Below, piece by piece: positions 25,244-33,478 of a DNA stretch of 54,065 bases; the first letter of the stretch is position 1; each line of letters begins with the position of its first letter. The DNA lies in the NCBI RefSeq assembly GCF_017813245.1, contig NZ_JAGIQL010000032.1, positions 1 through 54,065 on the forward strand, written 5' to 3'. The position numbers and the translations under genes are program-made. Source of the stretch: Streptomyces montanisoli. Its GTDB lineage: Bacteria > Actinomycetota > Actinomycetes > Streptomycetales > Streptomycetaceae. Under the pieces are notes generated by a model. The model did not search any database, was not told where the DNA came from, and worked only from the letters and a program-made list of their open reading frames with translations.

Positions 25244-26230
25244 GTGAAAGTCGCAGTGGTGGGCGCCGGAGCCATCGGCGCCTACGTAGGAGCGGCGCTC
25301 GACAGAGCGGGCGCCGACGTCCATCTGATCGCCCGTGGACCGCACCTCGCGGCCATGAGGCAGCACGGAGTACAGGTACTCAGTCCGCGCGGGGACTTCA
25401 CCGCGCACGTCCACGCGACGGACCGGCCGTCGGACGTGGGCCCCGTCGACTACGTCTTCCTCGGCCTGAAGGCGAACTCCTATGCGGCGTGCGGGCCGCT
25501 GGTGGAGCCCCTGGTCAAGGAGTCCACGGCGCTGGTCGCCGCGCAGAACGGCATCCCCTGGTGGTACTTCCACGGCCACGGCGGGCCGCACGACGGCCGC
25601 ACGGTCGAGAGCGTCGACCCGGGCGGCTCGGTCAGCGCCGTGCTGCCGCCGGGGCGCGCCGTGGGGTGCGTCGTCTACGCGGCGACGGAACTCGCGGCGC
25701 CCGGCGTCGTCAGGCACCTGGAGGGGACGAGGTTCTCCATCGGCGAGCCCGACCGCTCGGTGTCCAGGCGATGCCTCGACTTCAGCGACGCGATGCGCGC
25801 CGGCGGGCTCAAGTGCCCGGTGGAGGCCGAGTTGCGCGAGGACATCTGGATCAAACTGCTCGGCAACATCTCCTTCAACCCGATCAGCGCACTGACCCGC
25901 GCGACCATGCGCGAGATGTGCCTGCACCGCTCCACGCGCGAGGTCATCGAGACGATGATGGCCGAGACGCTCGCCGTCGCCCGGTCACTCGGCTGCCGTC
26001 CCGGCATCTCCATCGAGCGCAGGCTCGCGGGGGCCGAACGCGTCGGCGACCACCGCACGTCCACACTCCAGGACCTGGAGAAGGGCAAGCCGCTCGAACT
26101 CGACGTGCTGCTGGCCGCCGTGGTCGAACTCGCCGGCGTGACCGGCGTACCGGTGCCGACCCTGCGGACCGTGGCGGCAATCTCCGATCTGCTCGCCCGC
26201 GGCACGGCGGCACCGGCCGCCGCGGCCTGA
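25244..26230 (+). CDS. Ketopantoate reductase-family (PanE-like) NADPH reductase, candidate oxalyl-CoA reductase
   Basis: A 328-residue protein from GTG 25244 (GGAGAG upstream). The N-terminal Rossmann motif is VAVVGAGAIGAYVG (GAGAIG at 7-12) with a following LIARG. The C-terminal helical domain has DIWIKLLGNISFNPISALTRA, which carries the catalytic Lys of ketopantoate reductases. A housekeeping pantothenate role is not needed here. In Methylobacterium extorquens the PanE homologue PanE2 was shown to reduce oxalyl-CoA to glyoxylate, and this gene sits in an oxalate locus behind a perfect copy of the locus operator. I infer an assimilatory oxalyl-CoA-to-glyoxylate step; other 2-oxoacid substrates remain possible. 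Confidence 0.88.
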   Translation: MKVAVVGAGAIGAYVGAALDRAGADVHLIARGPHLAAMRQHGVQVLSPRGDFTAHVHATDRPSDVGPVDYVFLGLKANSYAACGPLVEPLVKESTALVAAQNGIPWWYFHGHGGPHDGRTVESVDPGGSVSAVLPPGRAVGCVVYAATELAAPGVVRHLEGTRFSIGEPDRSVSRRCLDFSDAMRAGGLKCPVEAELREDIWIKLLGNISFNPISALTRATMREMCLHRSTREVIETMMAETLAVARSLGCRPGISIERRLAGAERVGDHRTSTLQDLEKGKPLELDVLLAAVVELAGVTGVPVPTLRTVAAISDLLARGTAAPAAAA

Positions 26231-26290
26231 ACCGCACCGCACGACACACCGCACCACACCGCACCACCGCACCACCTCACCCACCGAGAA
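26231..26290. repeat. Low-complexity CCGCACCA-type repeats after the PanE-like gene
   Basis: Several imperfect copies of ACCGCACC/ACACCGCACCA follow the stop codon in the 199-bp gap before the fdh operon. No hairpin or gene is apparent in it. Confidence 0.5.
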
Positions 26291-26377
26291 CACACACCGA
26301 TCCGGATGGCCGGCGGCCGCCACCGTGCGTCCGCCACAAACCCCGGTACGCGGGCTTCCGTTGAGCCCCTGGGCAAC

Positions 26378-26390
26378 GAATACTGTATGC
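26378..26390 (+). promoter_or_regulatory. Operator-like site upstream of the fdh operon
   Basis: GAATACTGTATGC matches GTAKACWGTMTAC at 11 of 13 positions. With its flank it is almost the same as the left half-site of the sucC/oxc region (CGAATACTGTATG). It lies 39 bp before the fdh start codon. TATGCA (26386-26391) may be the -10; TTGAGC (26361-26366) is a poor, wide-spaced -35. Confidence 0.6.
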
Positions 26391-26429
26391 AATGGGGCGG
26401 ACCGCCGGCCATCACCCGAGGAGCGCACC

Positions 26430-28355
26430 GTGCCGAAACGAGAGCGCACACCGACGACGTACAGCCGCATCACCCAGCCGATGGTGCGGGACGAGAAGGG
26501 CGGCCCGCTGCGCGCGGCCGGCTGGGACGAGGCACTCGACCGCGCGGCACGCGGCCTCGCCGCCGCCCGTGGCGCGTTCGGGATGTTCTCCTGCTCGCGC
26601 GCGACGAACGAGATGAACTACGTGGCACAGAAGTTCACCCGCGTGGTGATGGGCACCAACAACGTGGACTCGTGCAACAGGACCTGCCACGCGCCGAGCG
26701 TCGCCGGGCTCGCCGCGGCCTTCGGCTCCGGCGGCGGCACGTCCTCCTACGAGGAGGTCGAGCACACCGACGTCGTCCTGATGTGGGGCTCCAACGCGCG
26801 CTTCGCGCACCCGATCTTCTTCCAGCACGTGCTCAAGGGCATCAGGAACGGCGCGCGGATGTACGCGGTCGACCCCCGGCGCACGTCCACCGCCGAGTGG
26901 GCGGAGAGCTGGCTCGGTCTCAACGTCGGGACGGACATCCCGATGGCGCACGCCATCGCCCGCGAGATCATCCACGCCGGCCTGCACAACGAGGCGTTCG
27001 TGGAGCGGGCGACCACCGGATTCGCCGAGTACGCGGCCGAGGTCGAACCCTGGACGCTGGAGGCGGCCGAGCGGGTCACCGGCGTGCCGGCCGCGGCCGT
27101 CCGCGAGGTGGCCCACGCCTACGCGCGCGCCGAACGCGCCCAGCTGTGCTGGACGCTGGGCATCACCGAGCACCACAACGGCACCGACAACGTCCGCGCC
27201 CTGATCAACCTGGCGCTGCTGACGGGCCACGTCGGCAGGTACGGCTCGGGCGTCCAGCCCCTGCGCGGCCAGAACAACGTGCAGGGCGGCGGCGACATGG
27301 GCGCCATCCCCGACCGCCTGCCCGGGTTCCAGGACATCCTGGAGGACGGTGTGCGGCGGAAGTTCGAGACCGCCTGGGACACCGTCATCCAGCCGCGCCA
27401 GGGCCTGAACCTGACGAAGATGTTCGAGGCCATGGAGTCGGGCGAGCTGCGTGCGGTGTACTGCGTCGGCGAGAACCCCGCACAGTCCGAGGCCGACAGC
27501 GAGCAGGCCGTCGAGCGGCTGAGGCGGCTCGACTGCCTGGTGGTCCAGGACATCTTCATGACGAAGACCGCCGAACTGGCCGACGTGGTGCTGCCGGCGA
27601 CGGCCGCCTGGTGCGAGAGCTCGGGCACCACCACCAACAGCGAGCGCCGCGTGCAACTCGTCCGCAAGGCCGTCGACCCGCCGGACGGGGCACGCGACGA
27701 CATCGACATCATCTGCGACCTGGCGACGCGCCTCGGGCATCCGTGGAAGTACGCCGACGCCGAGTCCGTCTGGGACGAACTGCGCTCCCTCTCCCCGCAG
27801 CACCACGGCATGACCTACGAGCGGCTGCGCGACAACCAGGGCATCCAGTGGCCGTGTCCCGACCTCGACCGGATCGGCCCCGGCTTCCTGCACGGCCGGC
27901 TGTGGGCGGACGACCCGGACGAGCGGGGCAGGCGCGCACCGTTCGGGATCGTCCGGCACGACCCTCCGGTGGACGAGACGGATGACAGGTTCCCGCTGAG
28001 GCTGACCACGGGCCGCCGCCTCGACTCGTACAACACCGGTGTGCAGAGCGGGAGTTATGCCTCGCCCCTGCGCCGGGGCGAGTACGTGGAGCTGTGCCCC
28101 GAGGACGCGGAGCGCTACGGCGTGCGGGCGGGCGAGCGCGTGCGGGTCGCCTCGCGCCGCGGCGAGGTCGAGGCGCCGGTATGGATCGACCCGGCGCTGC
28201 GGCCCGGGCTCGCGTTCATGGCGATGCACTTCCCCGACGAGGTGGACACCAACAAGCTGACCATCGAGGCCAACGACCCGATCGCCGGGACCGCCGAGTT
28301 CAAGGCGTCGGCGATCAGGATCGAGCGCCTCACCCGACCGGCCGTGGGGAGCTGA
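26430..28355 (+). CDS. Formate dehydrogenase, catalytic molybdopterin part (split FdsA/FdhA, C-terminal portion)
   Basis: A 641-residue molybdopterin oxidoreductase that begins where the Mo-domain of FdsA/FdhA normally continues (SRITQPMVRDEKGG...WDEALD). Residues ~30-490 form the Mo-bis-MGD core: DSCNRTCHAPSVAGL carries Cys86-His87, the Cys counterpart of the Sec140-His141 active site of E. coli FdhF, and RGQNNVQGGGDMGAIP matches the conserved Arg region. The rest is the MGD-binding domain (TTGRRLDSYNTG...MAMHFPDEVDTNKLT). The Fe4S4 module and ferredoxin-like domains that precede this in single-chain enzymes are absent; they occur as the third gene (30267). GTG 26430 follows GAGGAG. It oxidises formate to CO2 after the oxalate cycle. 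Confidence 0.92.
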   Translation: MPKRERTPTTYSRITQPMVRDEKGGPLRAAGWDEALDRAARGLAAARGAFGMFSCSRATNEMNYVAQKFTRVVMGTNNVDSCNRTCHAPSVAGLAAAFGSGGGTSSYEEVEHTDVVLMWGSNARFAHPIFFQHVLKGIRNGARMYAVDPRRTSTAEWAESWLGLNVGTDIPMAHAIAREIIHAGLHNEAFVERATTGFAEYAAEVEPWTLEAAERVTGVPAAAVREVAHAYARAERAQLCWTLGITEHHNGTDNVRALINLALLTGHVGRYGSGVQPLRGQNNVQGGGDMGAIPDRLPGFQDILEDGVRRKFETAWDTVIQPRQGLNLTKMFEAMESGELRAVYCVGENPAQSEADSEQAVERLRRLDCLVVQDIFMTKTAELADVVLPATAAWCESSGTTTNSERRVQLVRKAVDPPDGARDDIDIICDLATRLGHPWKYADAESVWDELRSLSPQHHGMTYERLRDNQGIQWPCPDLDRIGPGFLHGRLWADDPDERGRRAPFGIVRHDPPVDETDDRFPLRLTTGRRLDSYNTGVQSGSYASPLRRGEYVELCPEDAERYGVRAGERVRVASRRGEVEAPVWIDPALRPGLAFMAMHFPDEVDTNKLTIEANDPIAGTAEFKASAIRIERLTRPAVGS

Positions 28356-28359
28356 CCGC

Positions 28360-30270
28360 ATGGATCTGCGATTCGGGGAGTCCGAGCCTACGGACGAGGA
28401 GCGCGCCGCCGTCGACGCGCTCCTCGGGCCGCCCGCCTCCTCCTGGGAGGGCGCCCACGAGCGCACGGACGGCGACCTGCGCTGGGCACGCGGCGGCCGG
28501 GAGGCACGCGACCGCCGGGACCTGCTGCTGCCTGGGCTGCACGCCGTGAACGACCGGGTTGGCTGGATCAGCGAGGGCGCCCTCGCCTACCTGTGCAGGC
28601 GGCTGACGGTGCCGCCCGCCGAGGCGTACGGCGTGGCCACGTTCTACGCGATGTTCGCGATGAAGCCGCGGCCGCGGAAGGTCGTGCACGTGTGCACCGA
28701 CCTCGCGTGCATGGCCCGCGGCGCGGCGGCGCTGCGCGCGGGCGTCGAGGAGCGTCTCGGCTCGCCGGGCGGCGACTCGGACGGCGTGACGTGGCAGGAG
28801 GCTCCCTGCCTCGGCCTGTGCGAGCGTGCGCCCGCCGCCCTGGTGGTGCGTGCGGGCCCGGGTGGCCCGGAGGACACCCGCTCGGCGGACGCGGACCAAG
28901 CGACCGCGACCGCGGACGGCGCCGGCGCGCCGCCGTACACGACCGCCGTCGTCGCGCCGGCCACCGCGGAGAGCGTGGTGAGCGGCGCACAGGCGCCGGA
29001 CGACGCGCCCGCCGAGCCCTCGGCCGGGTTCGCGGTTCCGCAGGCCGGGCAGCCAGGACTGACTCTGCTGCGCAGGGTCGGGGTCGTCGATCCGCGCAGC
29101 CTCGACGACTACCGGCGCCACGGCGGGTACGCGGCGCTGCGCCGCGCGTTCGCGATGGGACCTGCGCGGGTCATCAGGGAGGTCACGGACGCGGGCCTCG
29201 TCGGGCGCGGCGGCGCCGCCTTCCCCACAGGACGCAAGTGGGGGGCCACGGCCGCCCAGCCGGACCATCCGCACTACCTGGTGTGCAACGCCGACGAGTC
29301 GGAGCCCGGCACGTTCAAGGACCGGGTCCTGATGGAGGGCGACCCGTACTCCCTGGTCGAGGCGATGACCATCGCGGGCTACGCCGTCGGCGCCCACAAG
29401 GGCTACCTGTACCTGCGCGGCGAGTATCCGCGCTCGCTCACGCTGCTGACGCACGCGATCGGCCAGGCGCGGGCGCGCGGCCTGCTCGGCGACGACGTGC
29501 TCGGCCAGGGGTACGCGTTCGACATCGAGGTACGGCGCGGCGCCGGCGCGTACATCTGCGGTGAGGAGACCGCGCTGTTCAACTCCATCGAGGGCAGGCG
29601 CGGCGAGCCGCGCTCCAAGCCGCCGTTCCCGGTGGAGGAGGGGCTGTTCGGCAAGCCGACCGCGGAGAACAACGTCGAGACGCTGGTCAACGTCCTGCCG
29701 ATCCTTCAGGAAGGGGCCGAACACTTCGCGTCGATCGGCGGCGGCCTCTCCACCGGGCCCAAGCTGTTCTGCGTGTCGGGCAGCGTCGGCAGGCCCGGCG
29801 TCTACGAGCTGCCGTTCGGCGCCACGCTCGGCGAGCTGCTCGACCTGGCGCAGGCGTCGCCGCGCGCCAGGGCCGTCCTGCTCGGCGGCGCGGCCGGGGG
29901 CTTCGTACGCCCGGACGAGCGGAACATCCCGCTCACCTTCGAGGGCACCCGCGAGGCGGGGACGACGCTCGGCTCCGGGGTGGTGCTCGTCCTCGACGAC
30001 ACGGTCGCCCTGCCGAGGGTGCTGCTGCGCATCGCGGAGTTCTTCCGCGACGAGTCGTGCGGCCAGTGCGTCCCCTGCCGGATCGGCACGGTCCGCCAGG
30101 AGGAGGCGCTGCGCCGGATCGAGGGCCGTACGGGCGCGGCCGCTGCGGACGACGTCGCGCTGCTGCGCGAGGTGGGGCGGGCCATGCGGGACGCCTCGAT
30201 CTGCGGTCTCGGGCAGACCGCGTGGAACGCCGTGGAATCCGCCATCGACCGTCTGGGGGCCTACTCATGA
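28360..30270 (+). CDS. Fused NuoE-NuoF-type formate dehydrogenase diaphorase subunit (FdsG-FdsB fusion)
   Basis: A 636-residue fusion. Residues 1-~165 are NuoE/FdsG-like with the [2Fe-2S] ligands Cys112 and Cys117 (VCTDLACM) and Cys150 and Cys154 (APCLGLCE). A low-complexity Ala/Pro/Thr linker (~166-232) joins it to a NuoF/FdsB-like part with FMN/NAD motifs (GLVGRGGAAFPTGRKW, NADESEPGTFKDR, GAGAYICGEETAL) and the C-terminal [4Fe-4S] site ESCGQCVPCRIGT...CGLG. It takes electrons from formate to NAD+. It begins 4 bp after the catalytic gene and overlaps the next gene by ATGA, so all three are co-translated. Confidence 0.92.
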   Translation: MDLRFGESEPTDEERAAVDALLGPPASSWEGAHERTDGDLRWARGGREARDRRDLLLPGLHAVNDRVGWISEGALAYLCRRLTVPPAEAYGVATFYAMFAMKPRPRKVVHVCTDLACMARGAAALRAGVEERLGSPGGDSDGVTWQEAPCLGLCERAPAALVVRAGPGGPEDTRSADADQATATADGAGAPPYTTAVVAPATAESVVSGAQAPDDAPAEPSAGFAVPQAGQPGLTLLRRVGVVDPRSLDDYRRHGGYAALRRAFAMGPARVIREVTDAGLVGRGGAAFPTGRKWGATAAQPDHPHYLVCNADESEPGTFKDRVLMEGDPYSLVEAMTIAGYAVGAHKGYLYLRGEYPRSLTLLTHAIGQARARGLLGDDVLGQGYAFDIEVRRGAGAYICGEETALFNSIEGRRGEPRSKPPFPVEEGLFGKPTAENNVETLVNVLPILQEGAEHFASIGGGLSTGPKLFCVSGSVGRPGVYELPFGATLGELLDLAQASPRARAVLLGGAAGGFVRPDERNIPLTFEGTREAGTTLGSGVVLVLDDTVALPRVLLRIAEFFRDESCGQCVPCRIGTVRQEEALRRIEGRTGAAAADDVALLREVGRAMRDASICGLGQTAWNAVESAIDRLGAYS

Positions 30271-31124
30271 CCGCCGTACCGCTCGGACCGCCGCGCAGGC
30301 TCGTGGAGTTCACCCTCGACGGCGAGCCGGCCAGGGTGCCGGAGGGAGCCACGATCCTGGACGCCTGCCGGGCCGCGGGCAAGGACGTGCCGACGCTGTG
30401 CGAGGGCGACACGCTCACGCCGAAGAACGCGTGCCGGGTGTGCGTGGTGGAGGTCGAGGGCGGGCGGACGCTCGCACCGGCCTGCTCGCGCCGCGCCGAG
30501 CCCGGCATGGAGGTGCACACCGGCACGGAGCGCGCCCGGCACAGCCGCAAGGTGGTGCTCGAACTGCTGGCGTCCGCCACGGACCTGTCGACTACGCCCC
30601 GCGCCGCCGAGTGGCTGGAGGAGTACGGCGCCGACCCCATGCGCTACGGCCCTGAGGCGGCCAGGCTGGGCGAGGAGCCGAAGGTCGACAACGACCTCTA
30701 CGTCCGCGACTACGACAAGTGCATCCAGTGCTACAAGTGCGTGGACGCGTGCGGCGACCAGTGGCAGAACTCGTTCGCCATCTCCATCGCCGGTCGCGGC
30801 TTCGACGCCCGGGTCTCCACGGAGCACGACGCGCCGCTCACGGACTCGGCGTGCGTCTACTGCGGCAACTGCATCGAGGTGTGCCCGACGGGCGCGCTGA
30901 GCTTCAAGTCGGAGTTCGACATGCGGGAGGCGGGTACCTGGCAGGAGTCCGCGCAGACACGGACGACGACCGTCTGCGCGTACTGCGGGGTGGGCTGCAA
31001 CGTCACGCTCCACGTGCAGGACAACGAGATCGTGAAGGTCACGTCCCCGCACGACAATCCGGTCACACATGGCAACCTGTGCATCAAGGGCCGCTTCGGC
31101 TACCAGCACGTACAGCAGCGCTGA
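30267..31124 (+). CDS. Iron-sulfur subunit carrying the N-terminal modules of formate dehydrogenase (split FdsA, N-terminal portion)
   Basis: A 285-residue protein with a [2Fe-2S] ferredoxin domain (Cys45, 56, 59, 73), a NuoG-type His/Cys segment, two [4Fe-4S] sites (CIQCYKCVDAC at 152-162; CVYCGNCIEVC at 196-206), and finally a complete molybdopterin Fe4S4 module (Cys237, 240, 244 in CAYCGVGC, and Cys272 in GNLCIKGRFGYQHV). In single-chain FdsA/FdhA that module runs straight into the Mo domain, yet here the protein stops 12 residues after Cys272; the continuation is the gene at 26430. Together the two chains total 926 residues, close to a normal FdsA. ATG 30267 overlaps the previous stop. 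Confidence 0.92.
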   Translation: MTAVPLGPPRRLVEFTLDGEPARVPEGATILDACRAAGKDVPTLCEGDTLTPKNACRVCVVEVEGGRTLAPACSRRAEPGMEVHTGTERARHSRKVVLELLASATDLSTTPRAAEWLEEYGADPMRYGPEAARLGEEPKVDNDLYVRDYDKCIQCYKCVDACGDQWQNSFAISIAGRGFDARVSTEHDAPLTDSACVYCGNCIEVCPTGALSFKSEFDMREAGTWQESAQTRTTTVCAYCGVGCNVTLHVQDNEIVKVTSPHDNPVTHGNLCIKGRFGYQHVQQR

Positions 31125-31169
31125 CGCGGCTCAAGGCGGCATGGCGCGAACACGAGTAGGACTGATCAC

Positions 31170-32009
31170 ATGGGACGGGTCACCGAACGCCGACGCACGA
31201 TACGGATCAGGAACGGGGACGTCAGCACCCGCCCCGACACCCTGGTGTCGGAGGAGCCCCTGGAGATCCGGCTGAACGGCAGGCCGCTCGCCATCACCAT
31301 GCGCACGCCCGGTGACGACTTCGCGCTCGCCGCCGGGTTCCTCGTCAGCGAGGGGGTGCTCGCCTCGGCCTCCGACGTGCGGTCGATCGTGTACTGCGCG
31401 GGCGCCAAGGAGGACGGGCAGAACACGTACAACGTCGTCGACGTGCAGCTCGCGCCCGGCGTGCCCGTCCCCGACATCACGCTGGAGCGCAACGTCTACA
31501 CGACGTCCTCCTGCGGGCTGTGCGGCAAGGCGAGCCTGGACGCGGTCCGCACGACGGCGCGTTTCCCGATCGCCGACACGCCGCGCGTGAGGGTCGAGCC
31601 CGAGCTCCTGGCGTCCCTTCCTGACCGGCTGCGGGCGGCGCAGCAGGTCTTCGAGCGGACCGGCGGCCTGCACGCGGCGGCGCTGTTCTCCGAGTCGGGC
31701 GAGATGCTGGACATCCGGGAGGACGTCGGCCGGCACAACGCCGTCGACAAACTCGTCGGGCGCGCGCTGCGCGAGGGCGGGCTGCCGCTGTCGCGGGCGA
31801 TCCTGCTCGTGTCGGGGCGCGCCTCCTTCGAGCTGGCGCAGAAGGCCGTGATGGCGGGCATCCCGGTGCTCGCCGCGGTGTCGGCGCCGTCGTCGCTCGC
31901 GGTGGACCTGGCGGCCGAGTCGGGGCTCACGCTGGTGGGCTTCCTGCGCGGCCCTTCCATGAACGTGTACGCGGGCGACGAACGGATCGCCCTCCACACC
32001 GGGGTGTGA
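31170..32009 (+). CDS. fdhD: Formate dehydrogenase accessory sulfurtransferase
   Basis: A 279-residue FdhD-family protein: [19 protein letters not shown], the redox/sulfur-carrier CGLCG loop (Cys115 and Cys118), and [17 protein letters not shown], ending in LVGFLRG. FdhD passes sulfur from a cysteine desulfurase to the Mo cofactor of formate dehydrogenases. It lies 45 bp after the Fe-S subunit and before a strong terminator, so it closes the fdh operon. A paralogue-specific role cannot be excluded, but the position argues that it serves the split enzyme upstream. Confidence 0.95.
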   Translation: MGRVTERRRTIRIRNGDVSTRPDTLVSEEPLEIRLNGRPLAITMRTPGDDFALAAGFLVSEGVLASASDVRSIVYCAGAKEDGQNTYNVVDVQLAPGVPVPDITLERNVYTTSSCGLCGKASLDAVRTTARFPIADTPRVRVEPELLASLPDRLRAAQQVFERTGGLHAAALFSESGEMLDIREDVGRHNAVDKLVGRALREGGLPLSRAILLVSGRASFELAQKAVMAGIPVLAAVSAPSSLAVDLAAESGLTLVGFLRGPSMNVYAGDERIALHTGV

Positions 32010-32030
32010 CGCGCCTCGCGTCACGGGAGG

Positions 32031-32072
32031 AGGCCCGGCCGGCGGGGAGCGCCCCCTGCGCCGGCCGGGCCT
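32031..32072 (+). terminator. Strong terminator after fdhD
   Basis: A perfect 14-bp GC-rich stem (32031-32044 with 32059-32072) with a 14-nt loop is followed by TTT. The rest of 32073-32263 is GC-rich and shows no gene. Confidence 0.8.
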
Positions 32073-32263
32073 TTCCGTGCGGGGGCCGCGCTGCCGCCCG
32101 ATACCACCGGGCGGCGGTCGCGGGGGTCCGGCCGACGACTCGGCCGGCAACCGGGCAAGTGGCCCAGCCACTGGGCACGTCGGCGATCCGGGCCGGCGGT
32201 CCAGCCGCCGGGACGGGCCGACAGTCCGGACGAGCCGCCCGATCGGCGCGGCGGTCATGGGGC

Positions 32264-33334
32264 TCAGCGGCCCGCGCGGGTCGTTTCCGTCGCCTCCTCG
32301 TGCCTGGCCGGGCGCACCGAGCCGCCGACCAGGAGCGTGTGCTGCTCGGGGTCGCGTGCCTCGGGGTCGCGGGAGCGGCGCTTCGCGATCACCGCGCACA
32401 CCATCAGCTGCATCTGGTGGAAGAGCATCAGCGGCAGCACCGCGAGGCCGGCCTGTGCCCCGAACAGCACGCTGGCCATGGGCAGCCCGGCCGCGAGGCT
32501 CTTCTTCGACCCGGCGAACTGGATCGCGATCCTGTCGTCCCTCGTGAAGCCGAGCCGCCGCGCGCCCTGCCACGTCAGCACGAGCATGACGGCGAGCAGC
32601 ACCGCCTCGACGGCGAGCAGCTCCAGCAGGCGCACCGCCGTCACCTGGTGCCAGATGCCCGCGACCACGCCCTCGCTGAACGCCGTGTAGACGACCAGCA
32701 GGATCGAGCCGCGGTCGACGATCTTCAGGGGCTTCTTGCGCCGCCGCACGAATCCGCCGATCCAGCGGCGCAGCAGCTGGCCCGCGAGGAACGGCACGAG
32801 CAGTTGCAGCACGATCTTGAGGACCGAGTCGGCGGAGAAGCCGACGGAGCCACCGCCGATCAGCGCGGCGGCGAGCAGCGGTGTGACGACGATGCCGGCG
32901 AGGCTGGAGAACGAGCCCGCCACGATCGCCGCCGGCACGTTGCCGCGCGCGATGGAGGTGAAGGCGATCGAGGACTGGATGGTCGACGGCACGAGACACA
33001 GGAACAGCAGGCCGTGGTAGAGCTGCGGCGTCAGCAGGAAGGGCACGAGCCGGCCCGCGACCAGCCCGAGCAGCGGGAAGACGACGAACGTGCACGCGAG
33101 GACGGTCAGGTGGAGCCGCCAGTGCCGCAGGCCGTCCAGCGCCTCGCGGGTGGACAGGCGCGCGCCGTAGAGGAAGAAGAGCAGGGCCACCGCCCCGGTC
33201 GAGCAGCCGCTCGCGACATCGGCCGCCCTGCCCGAGGCGGGCAGCAGCGCCGCGAGGGCCACCACTGAGACGAGCGCGAGGATGAAGGGGTCGATCGGCA
33301 GCCAGGACGGCAGGTGCGGGGTGCGGCGGTTCAT
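32264..33334 (-). CDS. Bile acid:sodium symporter-family transporter
   Basis: A 356-residue membrane protein with about ten helices, of the SBF-like (YfeH-type) group. The start is MNRRTPHLPSWLPIDPFILAL. Conserved parts include FFLYGARLSTREALDGL, LCLVPSTIQSSIAFTSIARGN and IQFAGSKKSLAAGLPMASVLF (crossover region). The actual solute is unknown; despite the name such bacterial proteins move varied organic anions. ATG 33334 is preceded by a weak GGAG; upstream in-frame starts would lie in the divergent LysR gene. It is divergent from that LysR gene across 144 bp, so it is the likely target of that regulator. Confidence 0.9.
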   Translation of the reverse strand: MNRRTPHLPSWLPIDPFILALVSVVALAALLPASGRAADVASGCSTGAVALLFFLYGARLSTREALDGLRHWRLHLTVLACTFVVFPLLGLVAGRLVPFLLTPQLYHGLLFLCLVPSTIQSSIAFTSIARGNVPAAIVAGSFSSLAGIVVTPLLAAALIGGGSVGFSADSVLKIVLQLLVPFLAGQLLRRWIGGFVRRRKKPLKIVDRGSILLVVYTAFSEGVVAGIWHQVTAVRLLELLAVEAVLLAVMLVLTWQGARRLGFTRDDRIAIQFAGSKKSLAAGLPMASVLFGAQAGLAVLPLMLFHQMQLMVCAVIAKRRSRDPEARDPEQHTLLVGGSVRPARHEEATETTRAGR

Positions 33335-33478
33335 GCGCTCCACTTCCGGTACGGATCGTGCCTCTCCATGATCCGCGCCGGGCGCATGATCGGGAATCCG
33401 GTGTACCGCTCTGACTGACATCACGAACCGCGATGGCCCGGGGCCGCGTGGGGGATGGTGGCCGAATAGCCTGGTCCC

